From: Veillonella_A intestinalis
GTDB lineage: Bacteria; Bacillota; Negativicutes; Veillonellales; Veillonellaceae
Length of the DNA: 64,000 nt
NCBI RefSeq assembly: GCF_943192895.1
Contig: NZ_CALPCB010000003.1
Span: 124,001-188,000 of the forward strand
Direction of reading: 5' to 3'
Numbering within the stretch: position 1 is the first letter of the stretch; each line of letters opens with the position of its first letter. This document shows positions 15,592-24,494 of this stretch, piece by piece. The translations under genes and the position numbers were made by a program. A model generated the notes under the pieces. The model ran no database searches, was not told the DNA's origin, and saw only the letters and a program-made list of their open reading frames with translations.

Positions 15592-16449
15592 TCATTTTTT
15601 ATCGTTAAGAGGCTTCACAGGAACTTGTAACATAGAAAATACTTCATCATGCAATTCTTCATCAAAGGTCGTATCTAAAAAGCAAGCGTCCACTACATCG
15701 CCACAAACTTCATACCCTTCACTTTTAATCCACTCGAGAAGTTTATTCAGTACCGCCACATCATTAGGTCGTCCTCGTTTATAGCGGCATACATAAGCTC
15801 CTTCTGGCAACGTAACTAATGTTGATTCGAAGCCCGTTGATTCTACAGGAATTCGAATATAACAACCTCCATCTTTTAAAGGATTGTCCGTAAGCAATGC
15901 TTCTTGTTTTAACAAAGTACCAAAACTATAAGCAGGTAAAAATTCATGACTATATAAATCGCGCCACAATTCCATCGCTGTCAAATGTATATTTTGCCGA
16001 TCAACCTCGCCCGTTTCAGTAGCTTGAAATGGATGAAATATAATACTCCGTGGTTTATAATGCCGTAAAAAGGGCTTTTCTTGTGGCTGTGAAACAGCTA
16101 ATACAGCTTCTTTATACATATAAAGGCGCTGTTGTAAAGCTAAGCGTTTGCGCCCCAATTCCTGTAATTCACGTTCAATTTTGCCCTCTTGCGCCACTAA
16201 TAATTGTAACTCTACTTCAGGATTGCGCTGATTGAGATGTTGTTGAATCTCTTTTAAACTAACCCCTAAAGATTTTAAAAAACATATCTCTCGCAATAAA
16301 GGAATTTGAATACGACTATAATAGCGATAGCCATTATCAGCTACATATACTGGTGAAAACAAACCAATTGAGTCATAATATAGCAATGTAGGCCGCGTTA
16401 AACCGTGTAATTTGGCCATATCACTGATACTAATTAAATCCTCATGCAT
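15592..16449 (-). CDS. MerR-family regulator with GyrI-like effector domain (BmrR-like)
   Basis: 285 residues. The N-terminal winged helix is typical (SISDMAKLHGLTRPTLLYYD, then DNGYRYYSRIQIPLLREI), followed by a coiled-coil dimerisation helix (residues about 80-115) and a C-terminal domain with GyrI/BmrR features (GGCYIRIPVE, LPEGAYVCRYKRGRP, SEGYEVCGDVVDACFLD). Such domains bind hydrophobic or cationic drugs. AGGAGA precedes the ATG. No efflux gene is adjacent; the only MerR-type promoter found nearby drives a micropeptide, so that is the best target candidate. Confidence 0.88.
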   Translation of the reverse strand: MHEDLISISDMAKLHGLTRPTLLYYDSIGLFSPVYVADNGYRYYSRIQIPLLREICFLKSLGVSLKEIQQHLNQRNPEVELQLLVAQEGKIERELQELGRKRLALQQRLYMYKEAVLAVSQPQEKPFLRHYKPRSIIFHPFQATETGEVDRQNIHLTAMELWRDLYSHEFLPAYSFGTLLKQEALLTDNPLKDGGCYIRIPVESTGFESTLVTLPEGAYVCRYKRGRPNDVAVLNKLLEWIKSEGYEVCGDVVDACFLDTTFDEELHDEVFSMLQVPVKPLNDKK

Positions 16450-16627
16450 ACATGGTCTCCTCTCATTGATTACAATCTATTGTAAATAACTCTTCCTTTA
16501 AATTATTTTGAAAAGCTATCTGTTATTATAGCCTGCCGTATTTTTATTTATAGAAATTACTCTTCTCCTTTAAAAGAGCTACTATTGTACTGATATTATA
16601 ACATACTCATACTATAAAGACCCTAGA

Positions 16628-16924
16628 TTAGAAAGATACTTCTACGCCTAATTGGTAATTGCGCCCTGGCATAGTCCACCAATCGCGAGAACCACCATAG
16701 GCCACATTAGACATTTCAGCATAATATTCGTCAAAAATATTATTTACACGACCAAAGATGGTAAAATCATCATTCACTCGGTAATTAGCACTAATATTAG
16801 TAATCCAATAGGTGCTCTTAGGGAAGAAATCCTCCTTATCATCACTTACAGAACGGCCAGGTCGGTCAATCACACCACGCACATCTAAATGAGCATCCCA
16901 TTTTTCATCATTATAATCTAAAGC
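16628..16924 (-). pseudogene. 3' remnant of a TonB-dependent outer-membrane receptor gene
   Basis: About 98 codons of the last beta strands: TYWITNISANYRVNDDFTIF, GRVNNIFDEYYAEM, and the terminal PGRNYQLGVEVSF with the C-terminal Phe used for outer-membrane insertion. The frame is open up to a stop at 16925-16927 and the rest of the roughly 650-residue receptor is absent. It is therefore a fragment left by deletion, and it shows the organism has an outer membrane. Confidence 0.8.
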
Positions 16925-17044
16925 TTATCGCAAATTAAATATTATTAGTATAACATTTGATACTTTAGTCAATTTCTACTAATATTTCCTCCATTTATAG
17001 CTCTTACCCTTCATACAATTTTTGCTCTTTATTCGCCTTAAAAT

Positions 17045-17079
17045 CAAACAAATATATTATTGACTAAAATATTTGTTCG
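17045..17079 (+). promoter_or_regulatory. Inverted repeat upstream of the Y-family polymerase
   Basis: CAAACAAATAT (17045-17055) and ATATTTGTTCG (17069-17079) form 11-bp arms with one mismatch around TTGACT (17060-17065). The outer bases (CGAAC-type half) recall a Gram-positive LexA box only in part. SOS control is plausible for this gene but not shown. Confidence 0.35.
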
Positions 17080-17115
17080 ATGTATCATTTTAGTAGATAT
17101 AAAGGAGGGAGCATG

Positions 17116-18612
17116 ATGGGATACATTAATTATGACTTAGAGCCACGGTCTGACATTGCTTTTATCGACATGAAATCCTTTTACGCTAGTGTCGAATGTA
17201 TTGAACGCGGCCTTAATCCGTTAACAACTTCACTCTGTGTTATGAGTCGTGCTGATAACTCTAAAGGTCTTATCCTAGCCTCCTCACCCACCTTCAAATA
17301 TGTTTTTGGCAAACAAAATGTAAGCCGCTCCTATGATTTACCATTCGATATTGAAACGCGCCGCTTTAATATGAAACGTGCTCTGCAAGAGGGCCTTCCC
17401 ATTACATCTAAATATATTAATTATATTGAAAGCTGGGCGCAACGAACCCTAATTGTGCCACCTCGTATGGGATTATACATTGTAAAAAATATCGAAATTC
17501 AGCAAATTTTTCGTGAATACGCTGCTACAGAAGATATCTGCCCTTACTCTATTGACGAAGGCTTCATTGATTTAACTCGCTCTATTAACTATTTTATCCC
17601 CCAACATCATCTATCACGCCGTGAAAAATTAGATATTATCTCTGCCAAAATTCAACATGATGTATGGCGCCGTACTGGCATTTTTAGCACTGTTGGCATG
17701 TCTAATGCCAATCCTCTACTGGCTAAATTGGCCTTAGATAATGAAGCTAAAACAACACCTATGATGCGTGCCAATTGGTCTTATGAAGATATTCCTACTA
17801 GAGTCTGGAAGCTACCTAAACTAACAGATTTTTGGGGCATCGGTCGCCGCACAGCACGCCGTTTAGAAAACTTAAAAATCTATACCATTAAGAATTTAGC
17901 CCATGCAAATCCAGATATGCTAAAAAAAGAGTTTGGCATTATTGGTGTACAGCTATGGTTTCATGCTAACGGTGTTGATGAGAGTAATGTACGAGAACCT
18001 TATAAAGTACATTCAAAAGGAATCGGTAATTCACAAATTTTACCACGTAATTATACTAAACAAACTGACATTGAATTATTATTATCTGAAATGGCCGAAC
18101 AAGTAGCTATCCGCTTACGCCGCAGTCACCAGCAAGCCCAATGCGTATCACTCTACATTGGCTTTGCTAAAGATGTACCATTTAGGATAAATTCCTCAAC
18201 AAGAGCTTCCCATTTCCATACACCTAGCCATGAAACTAACAATACGACTACACGTGATTCCTTTCAAGCACAAATGAAGATAGATGCTACCCAATTAACA
18301 AAAGACCTAACTAAATATGTACTCACCCTTTTTCGCAAACATTATAAAGGAGAGGCGGTACGGCAAATTGGTGTACGCTATAGCCAACTAGTGCCAGAAA
18401 CCTTACAGAGCATGTCCCTCTTTGATACTCCTGAAACCATGCAAAAAGCCTATAATTTGGAGCATACCATTGATGATATTCGCTGCCAGCATGGCTTTCT
18501 TTCCGTCCAAAGGGCTTCAGCCCTCTTAGAAGCTTCCCGAGCTATTACACGCAGTAAACTCATAGGTGGTCATGCTGCTGGTGGCGCTGGTGGCTTGGAT
18601 GGTCTCTTATGA
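17116..18612 (+). CDS. Y-family DNA polymerase (UmuC/UvrX-like)
   Basis: Translesion polymerase of 498 residues. Catalytic acidic residues are in FIDMKSFYASVE (near residue 15) and YSIDEGFIDL (near 140). The palm, thumb (helix-hairpin GIGRRTARRLENLKI near 240) and little-finger region follow. It resembles the Bacillus UvrX/YqjW group rather than DinB, since it has SRADNSKGLILASSPTFK in the fingers. GGAGG gives 7-nt spacing to the ATG at 17116; 17113 is an alternative. Its stop overlaps the YolD-like gene by 4 bp. UvrX genes often ride on mobile elements. Confidence 0.88.
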   Translation: MGYINYDLEPRSDIAFIDMKSFYASVECIERGLNPLTTSLCVMSRADNSKGLILASSPTFKYVFGKQNVSRSYDLPFDIETRRFNMKRALQEGLPITSKYINYIESWAQRTLIVPPRMGLYIVKNIEIQQIFREYAATEDICPYSIDEGFIDLTRSINYFIPQHHLSRREKLDIISAKIQHDVWRRTGIFSTVGMSNANPLLAKLALDNEAKTTPMMRANWSYEDIPTRVWKLPKLTDFWGIGRRTARRLENLKIYTIKNLAHANPDMLKKEFGIIGVQLWFHANGVDESNVREPYKVHSKGIGNSQILPRNYTKQTDIELLLSEMAEQVAIRLRRSHQQAQCVSLYIGFAKDVPFRINSSTRASHFHTPSHETNNTTTRDSFQAQMKIDATQLTKDLTKYVLTLFRKHYKGEAVRQIGVRYSQLVPETLQSMSLFDTPETMQKAYNLEHTIDDIRCQHGFLSVQRASALLEASRAITRSKLIGGHAAGGAGGLDGLL

Positions 18613-19031
18613 CTAATCGATCATATTTACCCTTCTTATCAGCACGAACCTACAAAGACCGTAAAATGGCTAAATGGATGGGATTCTTTTTATCAGATCA
18701 TCAAACCGCCCTCTTACAATCTCATTTTTCATTAGAATTAGGGAATGCTATGAGTCAAGAAGAACGCTTAATCTGGCTAAGTCGCCTTTATGCACAACAA
18801 TGTAAAGCTACATTTTATATTCAGGAATATTTCAAGAGTGGCTCCACTATACGACAATTACAAGGTTACATTCAAAATATAAGTTTAGAAGAAGTCATTA
18901 TAAAAATAGTGCCCTCAGATTCAGATTTAAATATAACAAAAGATATAAATCTAACCTCAACATATGTCACTGTTTCATTAGACCAAATTATGCGTATTAC
19001 CACCGAGGAGATGAATACCGATGAAAACTAG
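18609..19031 (+). CDS. YolD-like protein
   Basis: 140 residues. The N-terminus (RSYLPFLSARTYKDRKMAKW, then MGFFLSDHQTAL) matches the YolD-like family, small proteins encoded beside UmuC/UvrX-type polymerases in Firmicutes and thought to act as UmuD-like partners. Overlaps the polymerase stop by 4 bp and the next gene by 11 bp, so all three are translationally linked. The biochemical role is not established. Confidence 0.75.
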   Translation: MTNRSYLPFLSARTYKDRKMAKWMGFFLSDHQTALLQSHFSLELGNAMSQEERLIWLSRLYAQQCKATFYIQEYFKSGSTIRQLQGYIQNISLEEVIIKIVPSDSDLNITKDINLTSTYVTVSLDQIMRITTEEMNTDEN

Positions 19032-19320
19032 GGAGTTTCAACGCAATCAACTACAATTCGCCTATTTTACTCCTAACTATTTGCAATTTGAAAAGGACTT
19101 TTACGAATATTCGGCCTTAGATACACCACTAACGTTTTTAACGGATGATATTTTACAAAGCATGGCTCATTCTCAGCAGAACTTTTTTAAATTGAACAAA
19201 GAAAATGCTAAAGACAATCAAGATCATTACTTTTATTTTAAAATTCAAACAGTAGAACCTAAACGCTTAATCAGACAGTATGTATATGAAGGCCACTCTG
19301 TCTCCAAATACAAGCCTTAA
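19021..19320 (+). CDS. Unknown third gene of the polymerase cassette
   Basis: 99 residues, rich in Phe, Tyr, Gln and Asn, no signal peptide or membrane segment, no family I recognise (starts MKTREFQRNQLQFAYF). The ATG lies 16 nt after GAGGAG inside the YolD-like gene, overlapping it by 11 bp. Its tight coupling to the polymerase/YolD pair suggests an accessory role in lesion bypass. Confidence 0.6.
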   Translation: MKTREFQRNQLQFAYFTPNYLQFEKDFYEYSALDTPLTFLTDDILQSMAHSQQNFFKLNKENAKDNQDHYFYFKIQTVEPKRLIRQYVYEGHSVSKYKP

Positions 19321-19337
19321 TTCTGCCATAGTATAAT

Positions 19338-19373
19338 AAAAAACCAGTAAGCTATAGCTTACTGGTTCTTATT
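19338..19373. terminator. Bidirectional terminator holding a stop codon
   Basis: Stem AACCAGTAAGCTA/TAGCTTACTGGTT with flanking A and T runs. It ends the polymerase cassette on the plus strand. The stop codon of the minus-strand PAP2 gene (19359-19361) lies inside it. Confidence 0.85.
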
Positions 19374-19982
19374 TATAGAGAATGAGTCTAGCCGTTCCAC
19401 ACCTAAGGGCTGTTGCAACCAATTAGGTAAATGGTGACTGTATGTCTTAAATAGCCAGCAACAAGTATAAACACTTAGGCCACCTATTAAAACACCAAGT
19501 AGTGTACCAACTAATACGTCCGTAGGATAATGTACATATAAATATATGCGGGAAAATCCCATAATAATAGCACTACCAAGGATTATATATCGACCAGGAA
19601 TTCTCTCTAGCATTAATATGGTAGCCATGGCAAAAGACGACCAGGTATGCCCCGATGGAAACGAATATCCCTGTGGGGCTGTAATTAATAATTGCACAGC
19701 TGAGTCCCACTCAAAGGGTCGCAAACGCCCTACTAAAGGCTTAATTCCTAAATTACAAATTAAAAAGCCTATGCCTAACGCTAATACAATAGCCACCCCG
19801 GTTTTACGATATGCAGAGTTCCAAAGTAAGTAGGCCCCTATAATCAGCCAAATAAAGCCACTGTCACCTAATGTAGTAATACTAATCATTAATGAATCTA
19901 ACCACGCTGTGTGCCAGTGTAACCAAATATAATTTAAAATAGCAAAATCAAATTGCTGAATATCATTGAACACGCTATGCAT
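19359..19982 (-). CDS. PAP2-superfamily membrane phosphatase
   Basis: 207 residues with about six hydrophobic helices. The three catalytic motifs are present: KPLVGRLRP (K-x6-RP), YSFPSGHTWS and SRIYLYVHYPTDV (S-R-x5-H-x3-D). Probably dephosphorylates undecaprenyl diphosphate or another lipid phosphate at the outer face of the inner membrane (BcrC/PgpB-like). A stem-loop lies just before the SD. Located 124 bp after the response regulator gene with no clear terminator between, so weak co-transcription is possible. Confidence 0.85.
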   Translation of the reverse strand: MHSVFNDIQQFDFAILNYIWLHWHTAWLDSLMISITTLGDSGFIWLIIGAYLLWNSAYRKTGVAIVLALGIGFLICNLGIKPLVGRLRPFEWDSAVQLLITAPQGYSFPSGHTWSSFAMATILMLERIPGRYIILGSAIIMGFSRIYLYVHYPTDVLVGTLLGVLIGGLSVYTCCWLFKTYSHHLPNWLQQPLGVERLDSFSINKNQ

Positions 19983-20106
19983 TATATACCTCCTTGTAGG
20001 CTATTCTGCCAATCATAATAGCCAGTATACCGGAGGATGTTAAACTCCATTTACATCAAATATAAACAATTGTTAAACATTTAATCTTAATGCCAGCCTA
20101 ATTGCT

Positions 20107-20802
20107 CTATAATTTAAACCGATACCCTGCGCCCCATACAGTTTCAATATATCGGGGATTACTTGGATCATCTTCAATCTTTTCACGCAACCGATTAATA
20201 TGAACAGGAATTGTCGCTACATCACCAATAGCATCAAAGCCCCAAATCCGCTCATATAAAGTTTCTTTATCAAAAACTAAATCACCATTTCGTACTAAAA
20301 ATAATAAAAGTTCATATTCTTTATTTTTTAAAGTAATTTCTTCATTGCGGACAAATACACGATGTGAGCCAGGTTGGATTCTTAAGTGACCGACTTGAAT
20401 TTCAGCTAAAGTTTCTTTTCGGGGACTCTGCTTTAACCGATCATATTGTGCTAAATTAGCCTTTACCCGCGCTACTAAAATACTTGGTGAAAAAGGTTTT
20501 TCAATATAATCATCAGCACCAAGTCCTAACCCACGGATTTTATCAATGTCTTCTTGTTTAGCTGTTACTAATAAAATAGGAATATCTAATGTTTCACGAA
20601 GTTGCTTGCAAATAGTAAAGCCGTCCAACGTAGGTAGCATCACATCCAATAATATTAAATCAAATTTACCTGTCAAAGCCTGCTTTAATCCGACTTCCCC
20701 ATCATGAGCTAAAACTACCTCAAACTGACTAAGTTCTAAATAGTCTCGTTCAATTTCTGCAATGGCTTGATCATCTTCAATGATTAAAATCTGTTTAGCC
20801 AC
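20107..20802 (-). CDS. OmpR/PhoB-family response regulator
   Basis: 231 residues. The receiver domain (1-120) has acidic pocket IEDD, phospho-acceptor Asp53 (LLDVMLP), Thr in LLVTAKQ and Lys in EKPFSPS. The C-terminal winged helix (about 130-230) includes NKEYELLLFLVRNGDLV, DVATIPVHINRLREKIE and the final VWGAGYRF. Starts with GTG after GGAGG. It follows the histidine kinase gene by 79 bp filled with short repeats and is its likely partner. Confidence 0.9.
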   Translation of the reverse strand: MAKQILIIEDDQAIAEIERDYLELSQFEVVLAHDGEVGLKQALTGKFDLILLDVMLPTLDGFTICKQLRETLDIPILLVTAKQEDIDKIRGLGLGADDYIEKPFSPSILVARVKANLAQYDRLKQSPRKETLAEIQVGHLRIQPGSHRVFVRNEEITLKNKEYELLLFLVRNGDLVFDKETLYERIWGFDAIGDVATIPVHINRLREKIEDDPSNPRYIETVWGAGYRFKL

Positions 20803-20812
20803 AATATATCCT

Positions 20813-20893
20813 CCTTCTTCACTTTTTAATGCACGTCTTCACTTTTACTGCTCTTTTCACTTTTACTGCTCTTTTTCACTTTTAATGTGCTTT
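20813..20893. repeat. Imperfect 18-19 bp repeats at the kinase 3' end
   Basis: About four copies of a unit reading AAAAGTGAAAAAGAGCAGT on the minus strand, between and overlapping the histidine kinase stop codon and the response regulator SD. The unit resembles the last kinase codons (GAAAAAGCACATTAA), so it may have arisen by duplicating the gene end. Confidence 0.75.
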
Positions 20894-22339
20894 TTCATAT
20901 ATAGGGAATTTCATAGTAATTTGTAAACCATGGGGAACCACTGCCTCAGCGCTAATGGTTCCCTTCATTTGTTGAACCATTTTCTTAACAATAGCCAAAC
21001 CTAAACCACTACCTGCATGGGGATTACTACGAGCTGCATCATCGCGATAAAACACTTCAAACAAGCGCTCCATATTAGCTGCTGTCGTACCAGGTCCATC
21101 ATCAGCTAAAGAAATCGTAACAAAATTATCTCGACTTTCACAACGCATGTATAGGTGTCCCCTATTCTTTGTTTTATATTTTACACTATTATCTGCAATA
21201 TTTAATAAAATATGGCGAATTTGAAATGGATCTGCCCATACTGTAAAGTTATCGCCAACTAACTCATACTGTAACTGCAAACCTTTATTTTCATAGGCTA
21301 CACTTTCATTGCGTACAAAATTTGCAATCTCTTGCCCCATATCTACTTCTTCTGGGTAATTAGGATAATCATCCATTTCCATTTTAGAAAACGTAAATAA
21401 ATTGCTAATCATTCGCTCCATTTCATCAGCCTTAGTTTGAATCATGCGGATATATTTAGCTTCTAATTCAGGTGTTGTAGCAATGCCATCTTGAATACCT
21501 TCTGCGTATGCTTTAATCGACGTTAAGGGGGAACGCAAATCATGAGATATACCAGCCAACAACTCTTTTCGATTCTCTTCTTGCTTTTGAATAAGCTCAA
21601 CTGATTCTTTAAGACGACGAGCCATTTCATTAAAATCTTCACAAATAGGCGCAAATTCATCACGCCCCTCATAAGAAAGTTTTACTTCTAAATTTCCATC
21701 ACGAATTTGGCGAACGCCTTTCGCTAATAAATCAAGTGCACTGCGAATCCGTTGAAATACAAACCGAGTTAAGAAGCGATTTGCAAAAATAACGCCAACA
21801 ATGACAACGGCAAAAATAAAAATCAAAGTCCATTTAACCGTATCTTTAGCGGGCCATACATGAGGCTGTATTTCAGAGCCAAAAATATACACTCTATAAG
21901 TACCATACAAGGTCTGTATATCTCGCAAGGCTACAGCATGTGTCCCCACCGAAATAATGCCTCTATCTTCTAACTGCTCCGCTAATGTTTGTAAATAATT
22001 CGTATAAGTGTTAGGCTCCTCGCCCCAAACCCATAACTTCTCTTGTGGATCTTCAATACATACAGTATAGCCTGTTAGTAGGCGCAACGAACTACCTACC
22101 TCAGATAGTCTAGGATCTCGACCTTGCGCGGATGTTTCATTTAACTTACCTTCGATTTGTGTCAGTAAAAACGAACTTGTTTTTTCAAAGTCATCTAAAT
22201 CGCGCACTCCAATATTATTTTCTTGTACAAGAGGAACCCAAAGAGCCGTAATCGTAAAAAAGCTAATAACAAAAGCAATTAACACAGGAATACCAATCAT
22301 CAAGAAGTTAGATATAGTAAGTCGTTGTTTAATCGTCAT
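20882..22339 (-). CDS. Membrane sensor histidine kinase
   Basis: 485 residues: TM helix about 12-35, periplasmic sensor region to about 165, second TM about 168-188, HAMP to about 245, HisKA with phosphorylated His266 (GISHDLRSPL), and an ATPase domain with N box (LLNIADNSVKYK), G1 (DDGPGT) and G2 (GSGLGLAIVKKM). Co-encoded with the response regulator downstream and the antiporter 2 bp upstream, so it may sense a condition tied to ion or pH balance. The signal is unknown. Confidence 0.9.
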   Translation of the reverse strand: MTIKQRLTISNFLMIGIPVLIAFVISFFTITALWVPLVQENNIGVRDLDDFEKTSSFLLTQIEGKLNETSAQGRDPRLSEVGSSLRLLTGYTVCIEDPQEKLWVWGEEPNTYTNYLQTLAEQLEDRGIISVGTHAVALRDIQTLYGTYRVYIFGSEIQPHVWPAKDTVKWTLIFIFAVVIVGVIFANRFLTRFVFQRIRSALDLLAKGVRQIRDGNLEVKLSYEGRDEFAPICEDFNEMARRLKESVELIQKQEENRKELLAGISHDLRSPLTSIKAYAEGIQDGIATTPELEAKYIRMIQTKADEMERMISNLFTFSKMEMDDYPNYPEEVDMGQEIANFVRNESVAYENKGLQLQYELVGDNFTVWADPFQIRHILLNIADNSVKYKTKNRGHLYMRCESRDNFVTISLADDGPGTTAANMERLFEVFYRDDAARSNPHAGSGLGLAIVKKMVQQMKGTISAEAVVPHGLQITMKFPIYEKAH

Positions 22340-22341
22340 TT

Positions 22342-23691
22342 CTATTGCTCCTGTCCATCATATGTAAGCCAGCGTGTATAAAAATAGTCCATACAAATAG
22401 CACCAATCGGTGATGTAATTACAATGGCCATTGCGGAAGCGGCTAATACTAAAGGCCCACTAGCTAAACCTAATGCTAAGGGAATTCCTCCAATCGCAGC
22501 TTGCACTGTAGCTTTTGGCGCATAAGAAATAGCACAATATGCTCGTTCTTTTCGATTCAACGGCGTCTTCCATAAGGAAATTACCACACCTATAGTGCGC
22601 CCTACTAAACCTAATCCAATAACTGCCATTAAAATGCCACTCATGCTAAGCATATATGTTGTATCAATAGCAGCGCCTACAAGTACAAATAAAATGATTT
22701 CTACAGGAATCCAAAGTTGGTTAACCATCCGGTTAAGTCCTTGCCCTAATTCATAAGGAACTTGTCCCTTAACCACACTAGCCATAACCATGACGGCCAA
22801 TAGCCCCGAAATAGAAATAATAGACTTTAACCAATTCCCCAAAGCTACTAAAACAAATGCAGTGGCAACAATAAGGGTTAATAGTAAGGTAGCTTGCTGT
22901 GGCGTCATCATATAGGTCTTCATAGCCTTAGCTTGATTACCTTCTTTATTCTCTTTTGCAGAATTAATAGCTTCTTCTTTTAATAAGTTCTGACTCACTT
23001 TTAATACCTTTGCTTTGGCTATAGTAGGCGCACTAGGGCTCATAATTTTCGCAATATAAGCTAATAATACACCACTTAATACACCTAAAAGAATACCACC
23101 TAATAAAGCGATAGGAACTTGTGCCATAGCTTCTAATGCCCCTATGCCATCAGGCGTTTCCACATGGGCCTCTACCAAAGTTAACACGAGCGAAAAAACT
23201 ACAACAACTACAATATCTTCTAATGACGAGGCCACCATAATAAGTTGAGGAATTTTTTTAGCAATCCCGTACCGCTGCTCAATTAAATGAATCATGCGAA
23301 ATACAACAACAGCTGGTGAAACGGCACATACAGCCGTTGCAAGTAATAAAGCTTCTAGCCCATGTAATTCAAAAACAGTAAGCCCCAAATATGTTAATAC
23401 AATAAGCTCTAACAGCACAGGCACAGTCGCCATCATAAGTAATGGACGACCTAAGTTCCAAATATCTCGCAAGTTAATAGCTAACCCCGCCTTAACTAGA
23501 ATTAAAATAAGTGCCATTTGCCGTAAATCTGGCGAAATAGTTAGCATTGTACTATCTAACCAATTATAGCCTTGTGGCCCTAATATAAGACCGGCCACCA
23601 TAAGCCCTATAATCGTAGGCAGTTGAATACGGCGGCACAGCCCTGCTAGGGCTGCCCCACCTAATAAAATAAAACCTAAAGAGGTTAACAC
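22342..23691 (-). CDS. Cation:proton antiporter (CPA2/KefB-type membrane domain)
   Basis: 449 residues, about 12 hydrophobic helices, starting GFILLGGAALAGLCRRI and PTIIGLMVAGLILGPQG as in Na+/H+ and K+/H+ exchangers. A hydrophilic loop (residues about 220-265) divides the protein. There is no C-terminal TrkA-N domain. The usual membrane Asp pair is not obvious: the helix that often carries it reads ATAVCAVSPAVV. Sits in the order thiN - antiporter - kinase - regulator with gaps of 18 and 2 bp, strongly suggesting one operon. Confidence 0.8.
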   Translation of the reverse strand: MLTSLGFILLGGAALAGLCRRIQLPTIIGLMVAGLILGPQGYNWLDSTMLTISPDLRQMALILILVKAGLAINLRDIWNLGRPLLMMATVPVLLELIVLTYLGLTVFELHGLEALLLATAVCAVSPAVVVFRMIHLIEQRYGIAKKIPQLIMVASSLEDIVVVVVFSLVLTLVEAHVETPDGIGALEAMAQVPIALLGGILLGVLSGVLLAYIAKIMSPSAPTIAKAKVLKVSQNLLKEEAINSAKENKEGNQAKAMKTYMMTPQQATLLLTLIVATAFVLVALGNWLKSIISISGLLAVMVMASVVKGQVPYELGQGLNRMVNQLWIPVEIILFVLVGAAIDTTYMLSMSGILMAVIGLGLVGRTIGVVISLWKTPLNRKERAYCAISYAPKATVQAAIGGIPLALGLASGPLVLAASAMAIVITSPIGAICMDYFYTRWLTYDGQEQ

Positions 23692-23709
23692 ACTAAGACC
23701 TCCTAATCT

Positions 23710-24324
23710 TTATATATTCACCATAGATACCATTAAAACCCCTTCGCCTACTTTAATATGAGCGGTACCTTTCCATTCATTACTCACACCAATAGGAAAA
23801 GTATTTTTTAACGTAGCCTCTTTCAACTCATAAGTAGTGCCTGTTACTGTCACATTTTTACACTCATCAGTCATAGCTAATACTGACAAAGAACAATCTT
23901 CTCTTGGCTCAATAATAAGTTCTCCATGATTAATAAAATAGCTATCTGTATCATGGTTTACCATACGCACAACCGCACCTCGGCTAGCCGCATACATAGC
24001 CGCTTGCACATTGCCCATTAAATGATCAAAACGTCCACCAAATGCACAATACAACGTTAAGTCTAAATACTCATTATCTAATGCATACCGAATGGCTGCC
24101 ATCGTATCAGTATCATCTTTCATAGTAGGCAAATCAAGAATCGGTATCCCCGCTGTCACAGCCCCATGATATGAGTCAAAATCACCGACTATCAAATTAG
24201 GTTCTAAATTATATTCTTTTAAATAGGCATAGCCTCTATCACAAGCAATAATAAAATCAGCTGTATCAATCCCGTCTAAGGTAGAAAATAAACCACCTAA
24301 TACAATGGCACAATGTTTTTTCAT
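23710..24324 (-). CDS. thiN: Thiamine diphosphokinase
   Basis: Transfers diphosphate from ATP to thiamine, giving thiamine diphosphate in the cytoplasm. 204 residues, with the family signatures IACDRGYAYL, VGDFDSY, KDDTDTMAAIRYA and GGRFDHLMGN in the catalytic domain and a short beta-sandwich thiamine-binding domain after about residue 130. It is the first gene of the operon with the antiporter and the two-component system, an unusual grouping. No TPP riboswitch is seen in the 120 bp upstream. Confidence 0.9.
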   Translation of the reverse strand: MKKHCAIVLGGLFSTLDGIDTADFIIACDRGYAYLKEYNLEPNLIVGDFDSYHGAVTAGIPILDLPTMKDDTDTMAAIRYALDNEYLDLTLYCAFGGRFDHLMGNVQAAMYAASRGAVVRMVNHDTDSYFINHGELIIEPREDCSLSVLAMTDECKNVTVTGTTYELKEATLKNTFPIGVSNEWKGTAHIKVGEGVLMVSMVNI

Positions 24325-24436
24325 AGCTGCTCTCCTAAGTATATACTAATATATGACCTACTATACACTAAACAGAGAGAGAATGAAATAGATATTACAA
24401 AAGAACTTTTAATATTTGTTAAATTTTTCTTAAATT

Positions 24437-24464
24437 AAAAACAGGCCCTACTAATAGAGCCTGC
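24437..24464 (-). terminator. Terminator of the doxX gene
   Basis: Minus-strand stem CAGGCTC/GGGCCTG (one internal mismatch) followed by TTTTT, 30 bp past the stop codon. Confidence 0.7.
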
Positions 24465-24494
24465 TTTTCGAGGAATTTTTTATTTATTTTGTTT

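Noticed and set aside
17045..17079. A proper LexA box before the Y-family polymerase
   Set aside because: Only one arm is near the Gram-positive LexA half site, so it is kept as an unassigned inverted repeat.
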